Made by a program: the position numbers and the translations under genes. A stretch of 20,449 nt of DNA from the NCBI GenBank assembly GCA_964389495.1, contig CAYMDU010000024.1:1-20449 (forward strand), read 5' to 3'. Within the stretch, counting starts at the first letter, position 1; each line of letters opens with the position of its first letter. The notes beneath the pieces were generated by a model that did not search any database, was not told the DNA's origin, and was given only the letters and a program-made list of their open reading frames with translations. This document shows, piece after piece, positions 5,518-13,100 of this stretch. Source of the stretch: RGIG3009 sp964389495. GTDB taxonomy: Bacteria; Bacillota; Clostridia; Oscillospirales; Acutalibacteraceae.

Positions 5518-6738
5518 ATGAATTACACTCGTCGTATGCCGGAAAAAGTGCGCAACGCCATCATCATCGGCGGAATGTGTGCCATTGCCTATTTGGCTGT
5601 GTATTTTGCGCGCAACATTCTCAGCGCCGTTTCTCCGCAAATCATTGAGTTGGGCGTGCTCAGCACCGTGAATGTGGGGCGCCTGTCGTCTGTGTATTTT
5701 GTCACCTATGCCGCCGGGCAACTGATTAACGGCATCATCGGTGACAGAATCAAAACCAAATACATGATCAGCGTGGGGCTGTCCATGGCGGGCGTGTGCA
5801 ATTTGCTGTTTGCCATGTGGGCCAACCGCCCCCACGCCGCTTTTGTTGCCTATGGCATGACCGGCTTTTTCCTGGCCATGATTTACGGCCCCATGACCAA
5901 GCTGGTGGCCGAAAACACCGACCCCATCTATGCCACCCGCTGTTCGCTCGGCTATACCTTTTCTTCGTTTTTCGGATCGCCGCTGGCGGGCCTGTTTGCC
6001 GTGGGCTTTCACTGGAAAACGGTGTTCTTCATCAGTAGCATCGCGCTGGTGTGCATGGCCGCCATTTGCTTTTCGGTGTTTCACACGCTGGAACGGCGCG
6101 GGATTATTCAATACGGCCGCTACACGCCCCCCAAATCCGAAGGCGGCAGCCTGCGGGTGCTGTTCCGGCATCACATTGTGAAATTCACCCTGATTTCCAT
6201 TATCACCGGCGTGGTGCGCACCACCGTGGTGTTTTGGCTTCCCACCTATCTTTCTCAGCACTTGGGCTTTTCTTCCGAAAGGGCCGCGCTGCTGTTCACC
6301 GTTGCCACATTGATTATTTCGTCCAGCGCTTTCATTGCCGTGTTTGTCTATGAACGCCTACACAACAATTTGGATTTGACCATTTTGCTGGCGTTCATTT
6401 CGGCGGCTGTTTGCTTTTTGCTGGTGTATCTGTTGCCGCAACCCACGGTGAACATTGTGTTTATGATTGGCGGCATTCTCTCTTCCAACTGCGCCGCGTC
6501 CATGCTGTGGAGCCGGTACTGCCCCAGCCTGCGCGACACCGGCATGGTATCCGGTGCCACCGGATTTTTGGATTGTGTGAGCTACATTGCCGCCGCCGTG
6601 TCGTCCACTTTGTTTGCCAACGCCGCGTCCACCATTGGCTGGCAGGGGCTGATTTTGGTGTGGCTGGCATTGATGGTGGGCGGCATACTGACTGCGCTGC
6701 CGTATCACAAACTGAAAAAACGGCCGTTTTCTGCCTGA
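5518..6738 (+). CDS. MFS transporter, organophosphate:phosphate antiporter-like
   Basis: The gene encodes a 406-aa integral membrane protein with about 12 hydrophobic segments. The N-terminal half shows YFARNILSAVSPQIIE and the loop 2-3 motif GQLINGIIGDRIKTKYMI, the layout of GlpT/UhpT-type (OPA) members of the major facilitator superfamily. An organophosphate or sugar substrate is therefore likely but unproven. The ATG at 5518 is set by a GGAGG eight bases upstream; an open frame continues upstream only as an out-of-frame overlap with the RpiR gene. The C-terminus is a short basic tail (KLKKRPFSA). It forms a two-gene operon with the RpiR gene and ends at a strong terminator. Confidence 0.9.
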   Translation: MNYTRRMPEKVRNAIIIGGMCAIAYLAVYFARNILSAVSPQIIELGVLSTVNVGRLSSVYFVTYAAGQLINGIIGDRIKTKYMISVGLSMAGVCNLLFAMWANRPHAAFVAYGMTGFFLAMIYGPMTKLVAENTDPIYATRCSLGYTFSSFFGSPLAGLFAVGFHWKTVFFISSIALVCMAAICFSVFHTLERRGIIQYGRYTPPKSEGGSLRVLFRHHIVKFTLISIITGVVRTTVVFWLPTYLSQHLGFSSERAALLFTVATLIISSSAFIAVFVYERLHNNLDLTILLAFISAAVCFLLVYLLPQPTVNIVFMIGGILSSNCAASMLWSRYCPSLRDTGMVSGATGFLDCVSYIAAAVSSTLFANAASTIGWQGLILVWLALMVGGILTALPYHKLKKRPFSA

Positions 6739-6753
6739 CCGACCAATACCAAC

Positions 6754-6788
6754 GCCCCGCCGAACAATCGGCGGGGCGGTTTTGTTTT
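6754..6788 (+). terminator. Rho-independent terminator of the RpiR/MFS operon
   Basis: GCCCCGCCGA-ACAA-TCGGCGGGGC is a perfect 10-bp stem followed by GGTTTTGTTTT. It lies 15 bases after the MFS stop and just before the end of the convergent AllA-like gene. Confidence 0.95.
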
Positions 6789-6790
6789 GC

Positions 6791-7282
6791 TTATTTTACA
6801 ATTTCGAACTGCTGTTCCGGCGCCAAATCCACCACGGTGCAATCGTTGGCATAGGTACATTCCGGCAGAATGATCAGGGCCGTGAGCTGCTCGCGCGAGG
6901 CGGGCAACGGCGCCAAATGCCAAATGGCCGCATTGAGTTTGACCAAGGTGTGTTTCGGCACCACAAACGCCTGCGCCAACTCCGGCACCGGAGTGCCGGC
7001 CGAAGCGGGTGCCACATGCAAAATCATGTCGTCGTCCAGCGGCAAAATCATTTCCCAGGTGGTGGTGTGATACTCTTGCTGTGTGATAATCATGCGGTCC
7101 GGACGCCGCACGGTAATGGGCGAATAGCCCACCCGGTGCTCGCTGTCGGCTGTTAGGCGGTCCGGATAAAAGCGGTGCAGCTCGCCGCACAGGGCATGCC
7201 CCTGCGGCTGCTCCATGGGATAGAACTGACCGAAGGGCGCAAAATTTTCGTGCGTTAGCGGAACGGCGTGTACGGTTTTCAT
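6791..7282 (-). CDS. AllA-like protein (ureidoglycolate lyase family)
   Basis: The 163-aa protein matches the length of AllA, the cupin-fold enzyme that splits ureidoglycolate into glyoxylate and urea at the end of allantoin breakdown. The N-terminus MKTVHAVPLTHENFAPFGQF matches the opening of AllA proteins (PLSQEAFSAYGD-like), and VKLNAAIWHLAPLP matches their VNYHRNVWHHPL region. No other allantoin gene is in view, so an enzymatic role in purine breakdown is uncertain; it may belong to a related clostridial subfamily. ATG 7282 has AGGAGG six bases upstream. It starts 27 bases after the D,D-carboxypeptidase stop with no terminator between, so the two are probably one transcript. Confidence 0.65.
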   Translation of the reverse strand: MKTVHAVPLTHENFAPFGQFYPMEQPQGHALCGELHRFYPDRLTADSEHRVGYSPITVRRPDRMIITQQEYHTTTWEMILPLDDDMILHVAPASAGTPVPELAQAFVVPKHTLVKLNAAIWHLAPLPASREQLTALIILPECTYANDCTVVDLAPEQQFEIVK

Positions 7283-7309
7283 GAAATTCCTCCTTGCTGA
7301 TGTGAGCGA

Positions 7310-8341
7310 TTAGTTCCCGCGGGATGCTATCCAATCCAGCACCGCATCGGTATCGGCAAAGCGGCCGTCGGCCGTGGGATTGCCAAACGCTCCGATGATC
7401 ACGGTGCTGTTCATGGTTTTGGCCGCCGTGAGCAGGCAATAGCCCGCTTCTTCGGTGTAGCCCGTTTTCAGCCCGATCACATTGCTGTGATAGTAGGGTG
7501 ACGTGGTGTATAGCAGCGCGTTGGTGTTGTGCCATTCGATATGCTCGCCGCTTTCGAAAAACACCTTTTCTCCGGTGAGGCCGGTGTATTGCAAAATGGT
7601 TTCGTTTGTCAGCACCAACTGCGCAATGCGCATCATATCGGCCATGGTGGTGTAGTGGTCGGCGTTGTGAAACCCGTCGGGATTGACAAAGTGCGTGTGT
7701 TTCAATCCGTTCAGTTGCGCATGGCTGTTCATGGCGTTCACAAAGGCTTCCACCTGCTCGGCGGCGGTGTGGCCTTCGCCGAGAATGTGACGCCCCGCTG
7801 CGGCTGCCAACACATAGGCCGCATCGTTGCCGCTGGGAAGCAGCATGCCTTCCACCAGCATTTCCGCTTTCAGGCGGTGCCCCTTGGACACAAAGGCCAA
7901 CGAAGACCCCGGCTGCACCAACGACAATTCATCGCCCGCCGTGATCACTTCGGCCGGGTCCACATATTTCAGGGCCACATAGGCCGTGTAGAGCTTGGTG
8001 ATGGAGGCCGGGTAAATGCGTGCGGTCATATCGCCTTTGTAGAACTGCAACCCGCTGCTTGTATCGAACACAAACAGGTTTTCACTGCCGAGTGACAGCT
8101 TGGCCAAGCCCGAATCCGCAAACGGATTGGCCACTGTGAAAGCGGTTTGTGTTTGCGAAGAAGTTGTCGGTGCCGTGGCAGTGGTGCCGGTTGCCGTTGT
8201 TCCGCCTGCCGAAAGAGCACTGGGTTCGTTGCCGGCAAGCAACCTGGCAACACAGGAAAAACACAGCGCGCATGCCACAAGCAGTATCAGGAAAAGCAAC
8301 AGCCGCTTTACACGCCGGCGGCGGTATCGTCTTCGTTTCAT
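7310..8341 (-). CDS. D-alanyl-D-alanine carboxypeptidase (peptidase S11, PBP5-like)
   Basis: The enzyme removes the terminal D-Ala of peptidoglycan pentapeptides outside the membrane. The 343-aa protein starts with a very basic n-region (MKRRRYRRRRVKR) and a hydrophobic segment at about 14-33 that acts as a signal anchor or signal peptide. A Thr/Ser/Ala-rich linker follows to about residue 68. The catalytic domain carries all three penicillin-binding motifs: SITK at 113-116 (nucleophile Ser113), SGN at 170-172 and KTG at 292-294. The C-terminal beta-rich domain and amphipathic anchor of classical PBP5 are missing, so the N-terminal segment may tether it. ATG 8341 has GGAGG six bases upstream. 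It is the first gene of a likely operon with the AllA-like gene. Confidence 0.95.
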   Translation of the reverse strand: MKRRRYRRRRVKRLLLFLILLVACALCFSCVARLLAGNEPSALSAGGTTATGTTATAPTTSSQTQTAFTVANPFADSGLAKLSLGSENLFVFDTSSGLQFYKGDMTARIYPASITKLYTAYVALKYVDPAEVITAGDELSLVQPGSSLAFVSKGHRLKAEMLVEGMLLPSGNDAAYVLAAAAGRHILGEGHTAAEQVEAFVNAMNSHAQLNGLKHTHFVNPDGFHNADHYTTMADMMRIAQLVLTNETILQYTGLTGEKVFFESGEHIEWHNTNALLYTTSPYYHSNVIGLKTGYTEEAGYCLLTAAKTMNSTVIIGAFGNPTADGRFADTDAVLDWIASRGN

Positions 8342-8380
8342 AGGCCCTCCGTTGCGGTATCCACCGAATTCGTTTTACTC

Positions 8381-8409
8381 AGTATAACACAAAACCGGAC
8401 AAAGAGCAA
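8381..8409 (-). promoter_or_regulatory. Promoter of the D,D-carboxypeptidase gene
   Basis: TTGCTC, 17 bp, TATACT with TGT extension (TGTTATACT) on the minus strand, about 40 bases before the ATG. Confidence 0.75.
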
Positions 8410-8443
8410 CCGGAAAATCGTGTAGGGACGACAAGGGACGCCG

Positions 8444-9016
8444 TTACTTTTCTTTGGTAAACGTGAGCGCGGTTTCGTGAGAATAGGTGGCGGCATATAC
8501 GGCGTGCTCGCCGTCGTCCACGGCGCACAGGGTGAGGGTGCTGTCGGTTACGTCCGCAATGTCATAGGCGTACACTTGCGAAGCCCCGTATTGGGCACTG
8601 GCTTCGGTTACCAATGTCAGCCGGCGGCCGCTGAGGGAATAGCGGCCGTACTGCGCGCTGCCGCCGCAAGACGCCCAACAGCCGTTGTGCTTGTATTCGG
8701 CGCGGGGGTCGTTGCTGTCGGTGCCGAGATATTCATAATCGGTCTGGGAAAAGCCGCCTTCGCCGTTGGCATAGAACGAATAGCGAAACACGGTTAGCAA
8801 GGGGGAGTCTTCCCGGATTTCTTCGCGCATCCATTCCCCGACCACCTGTTGTGCCGTCGCGGATGCGCCCCGCCTTGCCGGCAGATGCCCGGCGCCCAGG
8901 CACCCCAGCCCGACCGCCAGAACCGACAAAAGGCACACCGCCGCCACTCGCCGCGCTTTTCGGCCCGTGCGAACGGGCGGGTTGCCGCTTGCTTTGTTGC
9001 CTGCTTGGTTTGCCAT
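8444..9016 (-). CDS. Membrane-anchored hypothetical protein
   Basis: The gene encodes 190 aa with no recognised family. Residues 1-23 are basic and polar; a hydrophobic helix at about 24-45 (RRVAAVCLLSVLAVGLGCLGAG) would anchor or export it. The rest looks like a small extracytoplasmic beta-rich domain: it begins VVGEWMREE, and has GGFSQTDYEYLGTD and RYSLSGRRLTLVTEA, a pattern like lipocalin-type or DUF5640-like sheets. ATG 9016 is preferred over upstream in-frame codons because AAAGGAG lies nine bases before it and the -10 of its promoter lies just upstream. No clear terminator separates it from the carboxypeptidase gene, whose own promoter begins 40 bases before that gene. Confidence 0.75.
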   Translation of the reverse strand: MANQAGNKASGNPPVRTGRKARRVAAVCLLSVLAVGLGCLGAGHLPARRGASATAQQVVGEWMREEIREDSPLLTVFRYSFYANGEGGFSQTDYEYLGTDSNDPRAEYKHNGCWASCGGSAQYGRYSLSGRRLTLVTEASAQYGASQVYAYDIADVTDSTLTLCAVDDGEHAVYAATYSHETALTFTKEK

Positions 9017-9059
9017 GGCCGAGTCTCCTTTCGCCCGGTTTTGCGGTGTGTTCCTGTTC

Positions 9060-9087
9060 AGTATACCACATCCTTTTGAAAATGCAA
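9060..9087 (-). promoter_or_regulatory. Promoter of the membrane-anchored hypothetical gene
   Basis: TTGCAT, 16 bp, TATACT in TGTGGTATACT on the minus strand. The -35 overlaps the perfect palindrome at 9084-9099. Confidence 0.75.
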
Positions 9088-9099
9088 GCGGCCGCTTGC
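9084..9099. promoter_or_regulatory. Perfect 16-bp palindrome between divergent promoters
   Basis: GCAAGCGGCCGCTTGC is fully self-complementary. It overlaps the minus-strand -35 and lies 12 bases before the plus-strand -35, so one bound dimer could affect both genes. The regulator is unknown. Confidence 0.5.
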
Positions 9100-9111
9100 G
9101 TGAATTTCCCC

Positions 9112-9140
9112 TTGTGCAACACCGCCCCGTGTGGTATGAT
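9112..9140 (+). promoter_or_regulatory. Promoter of the DUF815 ATPase gene
   Basis: TTGTGC, 17 bp, TATGAT within TGTGGTATGAT on the plus strand, 30 bases before the ATG. Confidence 0.75.
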
Positions 9141-9170
9141 AGACAGGAACAAGTGTTAGGAGGAATGTTC

Positions 9171-10475
9171 ATGCATCACATCGTATCCGGCCTGCTGATT
9201 TACAGCGACCTGCCGCACGATTCACTGCTGTTGGAATTGAGCGATATCTGCCGTGAAGTGGAAGAAGGCACCTTTGATGCCACGGCCACCTTGGGGCGCG
9301 TGTACCGGCTGGTGAAACGGCTGCTGGTGTTGGCCACCGACTACGGTTTTGACGGCAATTTGTGGCATTGCTACCTTACCTATTTGCTTATCACCAACGA
9401 AAATCCGTTTAGCCTTACTTGCGAAAAAGTGGGCACGCAAAACGGCACTGTGAACCGTTTTGCCAAAAACGATTTTGAAGCGTTTCGCGCTCTGTTTCAT
9501 TACGATTTCGGCCCGCTGGAAGCGGCGCTGCACACCGAAGTGTTCACCCACCTGCTGCATTACACCGCCATCCGCAAGCCGGAACATTTGTACAACAAAA
9601 ATGTCAGTGAAAAGTTGCTGGTTCTCAGCCGAAAATTGGCAGACAGCACCGACGGTGACGCCTTTTTCACGGCGGTTACCGATTTCTACCGCAACTACGG
9701 CGTGGGGGCGTTTGGCTTGAACAAAGCCTTTCGCATCACCACCGACGAAAACGACCGTGTGCAGTTTCAACCCATTGCGCACATGGACAATGTGACACTG
9801 GACCATTTGGTGGGATACGAGTCGCAAAAAGCCGAGTTGGTAGCCAACACCCGTGCCTTTGTGGAGGGACGCCGCGCCAACAATGTGCTGCTGTACGGTG
9901 ACAGCGGCACCGGAAAATCCACCAGTATCAAAGCCATTGTTAACGAATTTTACGGCCAAGGGTTGCGCATGATTGAGGTGTACAAGCATCAATTTCGCTA
10001 CCTGTCCGACATCATTGCCCGCATTAAAAACCGCAATTACAAATTCATCATCTACATGGATGATTTGTCCTTTGAGGAGTTTGAAGTGGACTACAAATTC
10101 CTTAAAGCGGTGATCGAGGGCGGTGTGGAAACGCGGCCCGACAACATTTTGATTTATGCCACTTCCAACCGCCGGCACCTGGTGAAAGAAACCTGGAAAG
10201 ACCGCAACGACATGGAATACGAACAGGATATTCACCATTCCGACAGCATGGAAGAAAAGCTATCGTTGGCCTATCGCTTCGGGGTTTCCATTTTGTACAC
10301 GCGCCCCTCTCGCGAGGAGTTCCGCGACATTGTGGTTCGGCTGGCGCAACGCCACGGGATTTTGCTGCCGGAAGAGGAACTGATGCGTGCCGCCACCCAA
10401 TGGGAATTGCGCCATGGCGGCATTTCCGGGCGCACCGCACAGCAATTCATCAATTCCCTGGCCGGCAAACAGTAA
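9171..10475 (+). CDS. DUF815-family AAA+ ATPase
   Basis: The gene encodes a 434-aa soluble protein of the DUF815 family of predicted AAA+ ATPases; its cellular role is not established. Residues 1-200 form an N-terminal helical region typical of the family. The ATPase core then shows Walker A GDSGTGKST (243-251), Walker B FIIYMDDLSFEE (292-303) and a sensor-1-like ATSN (330-333). Next comes the family signature NRRHLVKETWKDRND and a C-terminal lid with TRPSREEFRDIV and GGISGRTAQQFI. ATG 9171 is chosen over ATG 9165 because AGGAGG is seven bases from the former and only one from the latter. It is monocistronic, closed by a bidirectional terminator, and divergent from a membrane-anchored protein gene. 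Confidence 0.9.
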   Translation: MHHIVSGLLIYSDLPHDSLLLELSDICREVEEGTFDATATLGRVYRLVKRLLVLATDYGFDGNLWHCYLTYLLITNENPFSLTCEKVGTQNGTVNRFAKNDFEAFRALFHYDFGPLEAALHTEVFTHLLHYTAIRKPEHLYNKNVSEKLLVLSRKLADSTDGDAFFTAVTDFYRNYGVGAFGLNKAFRITTDENDRVQFQPIAHMDNVTLDHLVGYESQKAELVANTRAFVEGRRANNVLLYGDSGTGKSTSIKAIVNEFYGQGLRMIEVYKHQFRYLSDIIARIKNRNYKFIIYMDDLSFEEFEVDYKFLKAVIEGGVETRPDNILIYATSNRRHLVKETWKDRNDMEYEQDIHHSDSMEEKLSLAYRFGVSILYTRPSREEFRDIVVRLAQRHGILLPEEELMRAATQWELRHGGISGRTAQQFINSLAGKQ

Positions 10476-10483
10476 TCCGCGAA

Positions 10484-10521
10484 AAAGCGGAGGAGGAGCA
10501 ACCGTGCTCCGCCTCCGCTTT
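10484..10521. terminator. Bidirectional terminator between the ATPase gene and trpB
   Basis: AAAGCGGAGGAGGAGCA pairs with TGCTCCGCCTCCGCTTT (one A-G mismatch) around ACCG. TTTGTTGTTT follows on the plus strand and TTTTT on the minus strand, so it serves both convergent genes. Confidence 0.93.
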
Positions 10522-10526
10522 GTTGT

Positions 10527-11750
10527 TTATTCGGGAATTCCGTAGTGTTCAATCACATAGTCCATGTCTTTGTCGCCGCGACCGGACAGGTTAATCAGCA
10601 CCGATCCGTGTTCCATGGTTTTGGCCAGCTTCATGCCGTAGGCCACGGCATGTGAACTTTCGATGGCGGGAATGATGCCTTCCAAACGCGACAACTTGTA
10701 GAACGCATCGATGGTGTCGTCGTCACCGACAACATCGTAGGTGACACGGCCAATCTCCTTTAAAAAGGCGTGTTCGGGGCCGGACGACGGATAGTCCAAT
10801 CCGCTGGCCACGGAATACACCGGTGCCGGCTCGCCGTTTTCGTCTTTGAGCATGATGCTGTTGAAGCCGTGCATGATGCCTTCGGTGCCATAGCGCAAGC
10901 TGGCGGCATGATCGCCGATTTTCGGCCCGCGGCCCAAGGGCTCGACGCCGTAGATGGTGACCGGGTCGTTGAGGAAGCCGGAAAACAGGCCGGCTGCATT
11001 GGAACCGCCGCCGACACAGGCAACAATCGCATCGGGCAAATGGCCGGTCATTTCCACAAACTGTTCCCGCGCTTCGATGCCAACCACGCTTTGGAAATCG
11101 CGCACCATCATGGGGAACGGATGCGGCCCCAGTGTGGAACCGATGCAATAGATGCAGTCTTTGTATTCGCGGCTGTATGCCTCGAAAGCGGCGTCTACCG
11201 CTTCTTTCAGCGTTTGCAGGCCGTGCGTTACTTCCACCACATTGGCACCCAAAATTTTCATGCGTGCCACATTGGGTGCTTGCTTTTTAATATCCACCGC
11301 GCCCATGTAGATGTCACATTCCAAACCGAAATACGCGGCCGCCGTGGCCAACGCCACCCCGTGCTGACCGGCACCGGTTTCGGCAATCACTTTCTTTTTG
11401 CCCATGTATTTGGCAAGCAGGGCTTCGCCCATGCAGTGATTCAGCTTGTGGGCGCCGGAATGGTTCAAATCCTCGCGCTTGGCGTAGAGTTGCACCTTGC
11501 CGCCCAACGCATCCGACAACCGTTCCAAATGGGTGACCGGTGTGGGGCGCCCCTGAAACTCCTTGCGGATGCGGCGCAATTCCGCGATGAATTTGCGCGA
11601 CTGACAGATGGAGTAGTAGGCTTGGGTGATCTCCTCCATGGCGGCTTTTAACTTTTCGTCGATGTATACGCCGCCGTATTTGCCGAAATACCCGTTTTTA
11701 TCCGGATAGTGCGAAAAGTAGGTGTTGAAATCAATGTTGTTGTACATCAT
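10527..11750 (-). CDS. trpB: Tryptophan synthase beta chain
   Basis: TrpB joins indole and L-serine to give L-tryptophan with pyridoxal phosphate. The 407-aa product has the usual length. Visible motifs are KREDLNHSGAHKLNH with the Schiff-base Lys102 (HSGAHKLN instead of the more usual HTGAHKIN), ETGAGQHG with catalytic Glu124, the phosphate-binding GGGSN at 247-251, GLDYPSSGPEHA, EGIIPAIESSHA and the closing NLSGRGDKD. These place it in the TrpB1 type that normally pairs with TrpA. No trpA or other trp gene adjoins it, and a terminator follows directly. It may salvage indole or work with a TrpA encoded elsewhere. ATG 11750 has AGGAGG eight bases upstream. Expression is controlled by the T-box leader. 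Confidence 0.96.
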   Translation of the reverse strand: MMYNNIDFNTYFSHYPDKNGYFGKYGGVYIDEKLKAAMEEITQAYYSICQSRKFIAELRRIRKEFQGRPTPVTHLERLSDALGGKVQLYAKREDLNHSGAHKLNHCMGEALLAKYMGKKKVIAETGAGQHGVALATAAAYFGLECDIYMGAVDIKKQAPNVARMKILGANVVEVTHGLQTLKEAVDAAFEAYSREYKDCIYCIGSTLGPHPFPMMVRDFQSVVGIEAREQFVEMTGHLPDAIVACVGGGSNAAGLFSGFLNDPVTIYGVEPLGRGPKIGDHAASLRYGTEGIMHGFNSIMLKDENGEPAPVYSVASGLDYPSSGPEHAFLKEIGRVTYDVVGDDDTIDAFYKLSRLEGIIPAIESSHAVAYGMKLAKTMEHGSVLINLSGRGDKDMDYVIEHYGIPE

Positions 11751-11781
11751 GTGAGTATCCTCCTGTATTGTGATTTTGGGA

Positions 11782-11826
11782 TTAGGAACGGCGGGGGCTT
11801 CGCCATCGTTTGGTTAGCAATATCAT
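11782..11826 (-). CDS. Short leader ORF between the T-box terminator and trpB
   Basis: A complete frame of 14 codons and a stop (MILLTKRWRSPRRS) has an AAAGGAG site eight bases before its ATG, as good as those of real genes here. It holds one Trp codon next to a cluster of Arg codons. It ends 31 bases before the trpB start and lies beyond the T-box terminator, so it is transcribed only when the T-box reads through. It could be a leader peptide, a translation coupler or chance. Not recognised from any family. Confidence 0.5.
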   Translation of the reverse strand: MILLTKRWRSPRRS

Positions 11827-11842
11827 GATGTTTCTCCTTTGC

Positions 11843-11879
11843 AAAAAGAAAACGCCCTTGACAGAGTTTTCTGCCAAGG
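11843..11879 (-). terminator. T-box conditional terminator
   Basis: A 10-bp stem with one G-U pair (CCTTGGCAGA/TCTGTCAAGG), loop AAAC, then GCGTTTTCTTTTT. It would form when charged tRNA occupies the leader and stop transcription before trpB. Confidence 0.92.
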
Positions 11880-12123
11880 ACGAATAATTCTATCCGCGGT
11901 GCCACCTTGATTCACGGCGAAGCCGTGCGCTTTCAGGATACTAACATATCCTCGGCAACTGACGCATGCCCACGCGTTGCCGGATACTCGGTGCACTGCA
12001 CCTTTCCCCCGCACCCTCGGCGGCCCATTTTGACGATGGTTTCTTGCCCGATTTCCAGCGCCACGGGCTCTCTGTGAAGGCGTTATCGCCGTTATTTCCG
12101 CTTCAACGGTTTTCTATGAAATT
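11843..12123 (-). ncRNA. T-box riboswitch, probably tRNA-Trp specific
   Basis: The minus-strand leader from the promoter at 12130 shows the canonical T-box bulge AAGGTGGCACCGCGG (11894-11908), an AGAGAG motif near the 5' end and several hairpins, among them AGGATA-TGTTAG-TATCCT and CACGGC-TTC-GCCGTG. It ends in the terminator CCTTGGCAGA-AAAC-TCTGTCAAGG (11856-11879) plus a T-rich tract to 11843. CGTCCTT can pair with the AAGG of the T-box as antiterminator. By eye, CGGCG and CGCCG close stem I and put TGG (12025-12027) in the specifier position. That fits tRNA-Trp and the downstream trpB. The T-box is certain; the specifier is a manual model. Confidence 0.93.
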
Positions 12124-12129
12124 ACTTGC

Positions 12130-12158
12130 AGTATAGCACGAACTTTCTTGCTTGTCAA
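12130..12158 (-). promoter_or_regulatory. Promoter of the T-box/trpB transcript
   Basis: TTGACA, 17 bp, TATACT with TGC extension (TGCTATACT) on the minus strand. It begins 20 bases after the acetyltransferase stop. Confidence 0.9.
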
Positions 12159-12177
12159 GAAAAATTTGCGGTTTTTC

Positions 12178-12855
12178 CTATCGGGCGCGGTGCCGGGCCG
12201 AAAGCGGAACGGCATTGCCGATATAGGTGTCCCACACCTGCATGCGGTCTTGCTCGTCGATTTGGCGAACCACTTTGGCCGGAACGCCGGCCACAATGCT
12301 GTTGGCGGGCACATCGCGCATCACCACGGCACCGGCCGCCACAATGCTGTTGGCACCGATGGTGACCCCGCCGCCGATGATGGCACCGGAGCAAATCCAG
12401 CAACCGTCATGAATGGTGATGGGGCCGGCATACTCCAAATCGTGATAGCCGTCGGGGTAGTGGGCCGGCAAGCGTTCTTCGGCCAAAAACGGATGATTGG
12501 GCGTGGCCAGCGTGACATTGGCGCCAATCCACACGCCGTCGCCGAGAGTGATCGGCGCCACATCCAGGAATACGCAGTTGTAATTCACAAAGCAACCGCG
12601 CCCCACATGAATATTAACCCCGTATTCGCAATAGAACGGAGCAAAAACGCCCAGGTCGTTTCCTTTGGCCGACGGAATCAGCCGTTCCAGCGCCCGTTGC
12701 TTGGCATGTTGCCGCCGCACGGCGATTTTGTTGAACCGATCGCAACGCGACAGCCCCTGCCGATGTTGCTTTTCGATGTCTTTGCTGGAAGAATTGTATA
12801 GCTTTCCCGCTATCATACAGTCCCAATCGTTGGGGCGTTCGATGTTTCCGTTCAT
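12178..12855 (-). CDS. Maltose/galactoside-type sugar O-acetyltransferase
   Basis: The 225-aa protein belongs to the NodL/LacA/Maa acetyltransferases, which move acetyl from acetyl-CoA to a sugar hydroxyl; it would be cytosolic and trimeric. The N-terminal segment GKLYNSSSKDIEKQHRQ is the usual Mac helical region. Residues 80-200 form a left-handed beta-helix of hexapeptide repeats (VNIHVGRGCFVNYNCVFLD, ITLGDGVWIGANV, GGGVTIGANSIVAAGAVV). The conserved His121 in TPNHPF is the likely catalytic base. The true sugar acceptor is not predictable. ATG 12855 has GGAG ten bases upstream. A tail of about 25 residues after the helix is slightly longer than in short family members. The gene stands alone with no evident terminator before the next promoter. 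Confidence 0.93.
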   Translation of the reverse strand: MNGNIERPNDWDCMIAGKLYNSSSKDIEKQHRQGLSRCDRFNKIAVRRQHAKQRALERLIPSAKGNDLGVFAPFYCEYGVNIHVGRGCFVNYNCVFLDVAPITLGDGVWIGANVTLATPNHPFLAEERLPAHYPDGYHDLEYAGPITIHDGCWICSGAIIGGGVTIGANSIVAAGAVVMRDVPANSIVAGVPAKVVRQIDEQDRMQVWDTYIGNAVPLSARHRAR

Positions 12856-12898
12856 GTTGGGCACACTCCTTTGTCTGTTTCGCCGTGTCGTTGCATAC

Positions 12899-12927
12899 AG
12901 TGTATCACAAGTGACGGCATTTCGCAA
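12899..12927 (-). promoter_or_regulatory. Promoter of the acetyltransferase gene
   Basis: TTGCGA, 17 bp, TACACT with TGA extension (TGATACACT) on the minus strand. The same hexamers occur in the promoter at 4540-4568. Confidence 0.7.
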
Positions 12928-13033
12928 GAATTCTGTGAGAAAAAGCGCAAAATTTTCACGGCAACCGCAACCGAACAAGACTCCCCCGGCTCACCGTGTT
13001 GATGAAAAAGGTGTGAACATTTTTCAAAAGCCA

Positions 13034-13062
13034 TTGTGTCGGCGGGAAGAATATGGTACAAT
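13034..13062 (+). promoter_or_regulatory. Promoter of the DUF1538/P-II operon
   Basis: TTGTGT, 17 bp, TACAAT with TGG extension (TGGTACAAT), 38 bases before the coding start. Confidence 0.75.
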
Positions 13063-13100
13063 AACTTTCATATAGTGGCAGTGAGAAAGGTGGTGCATTG

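Noticed and set aside
8967..9170. N-terminal extension of the DUF815 protein
   Set aside because: It overlaps the promoters and the divergent gene; ATG 9171 has the ribosome binding site and fits the promoter at 9112-9140.
12928..12960. Partial dyad GTGAGAAAA/TTTTCAC between the acetyltransferase and DUF1538 genes
   Set aside because: It needs a bulge and is AT-rich, so chance is likely.
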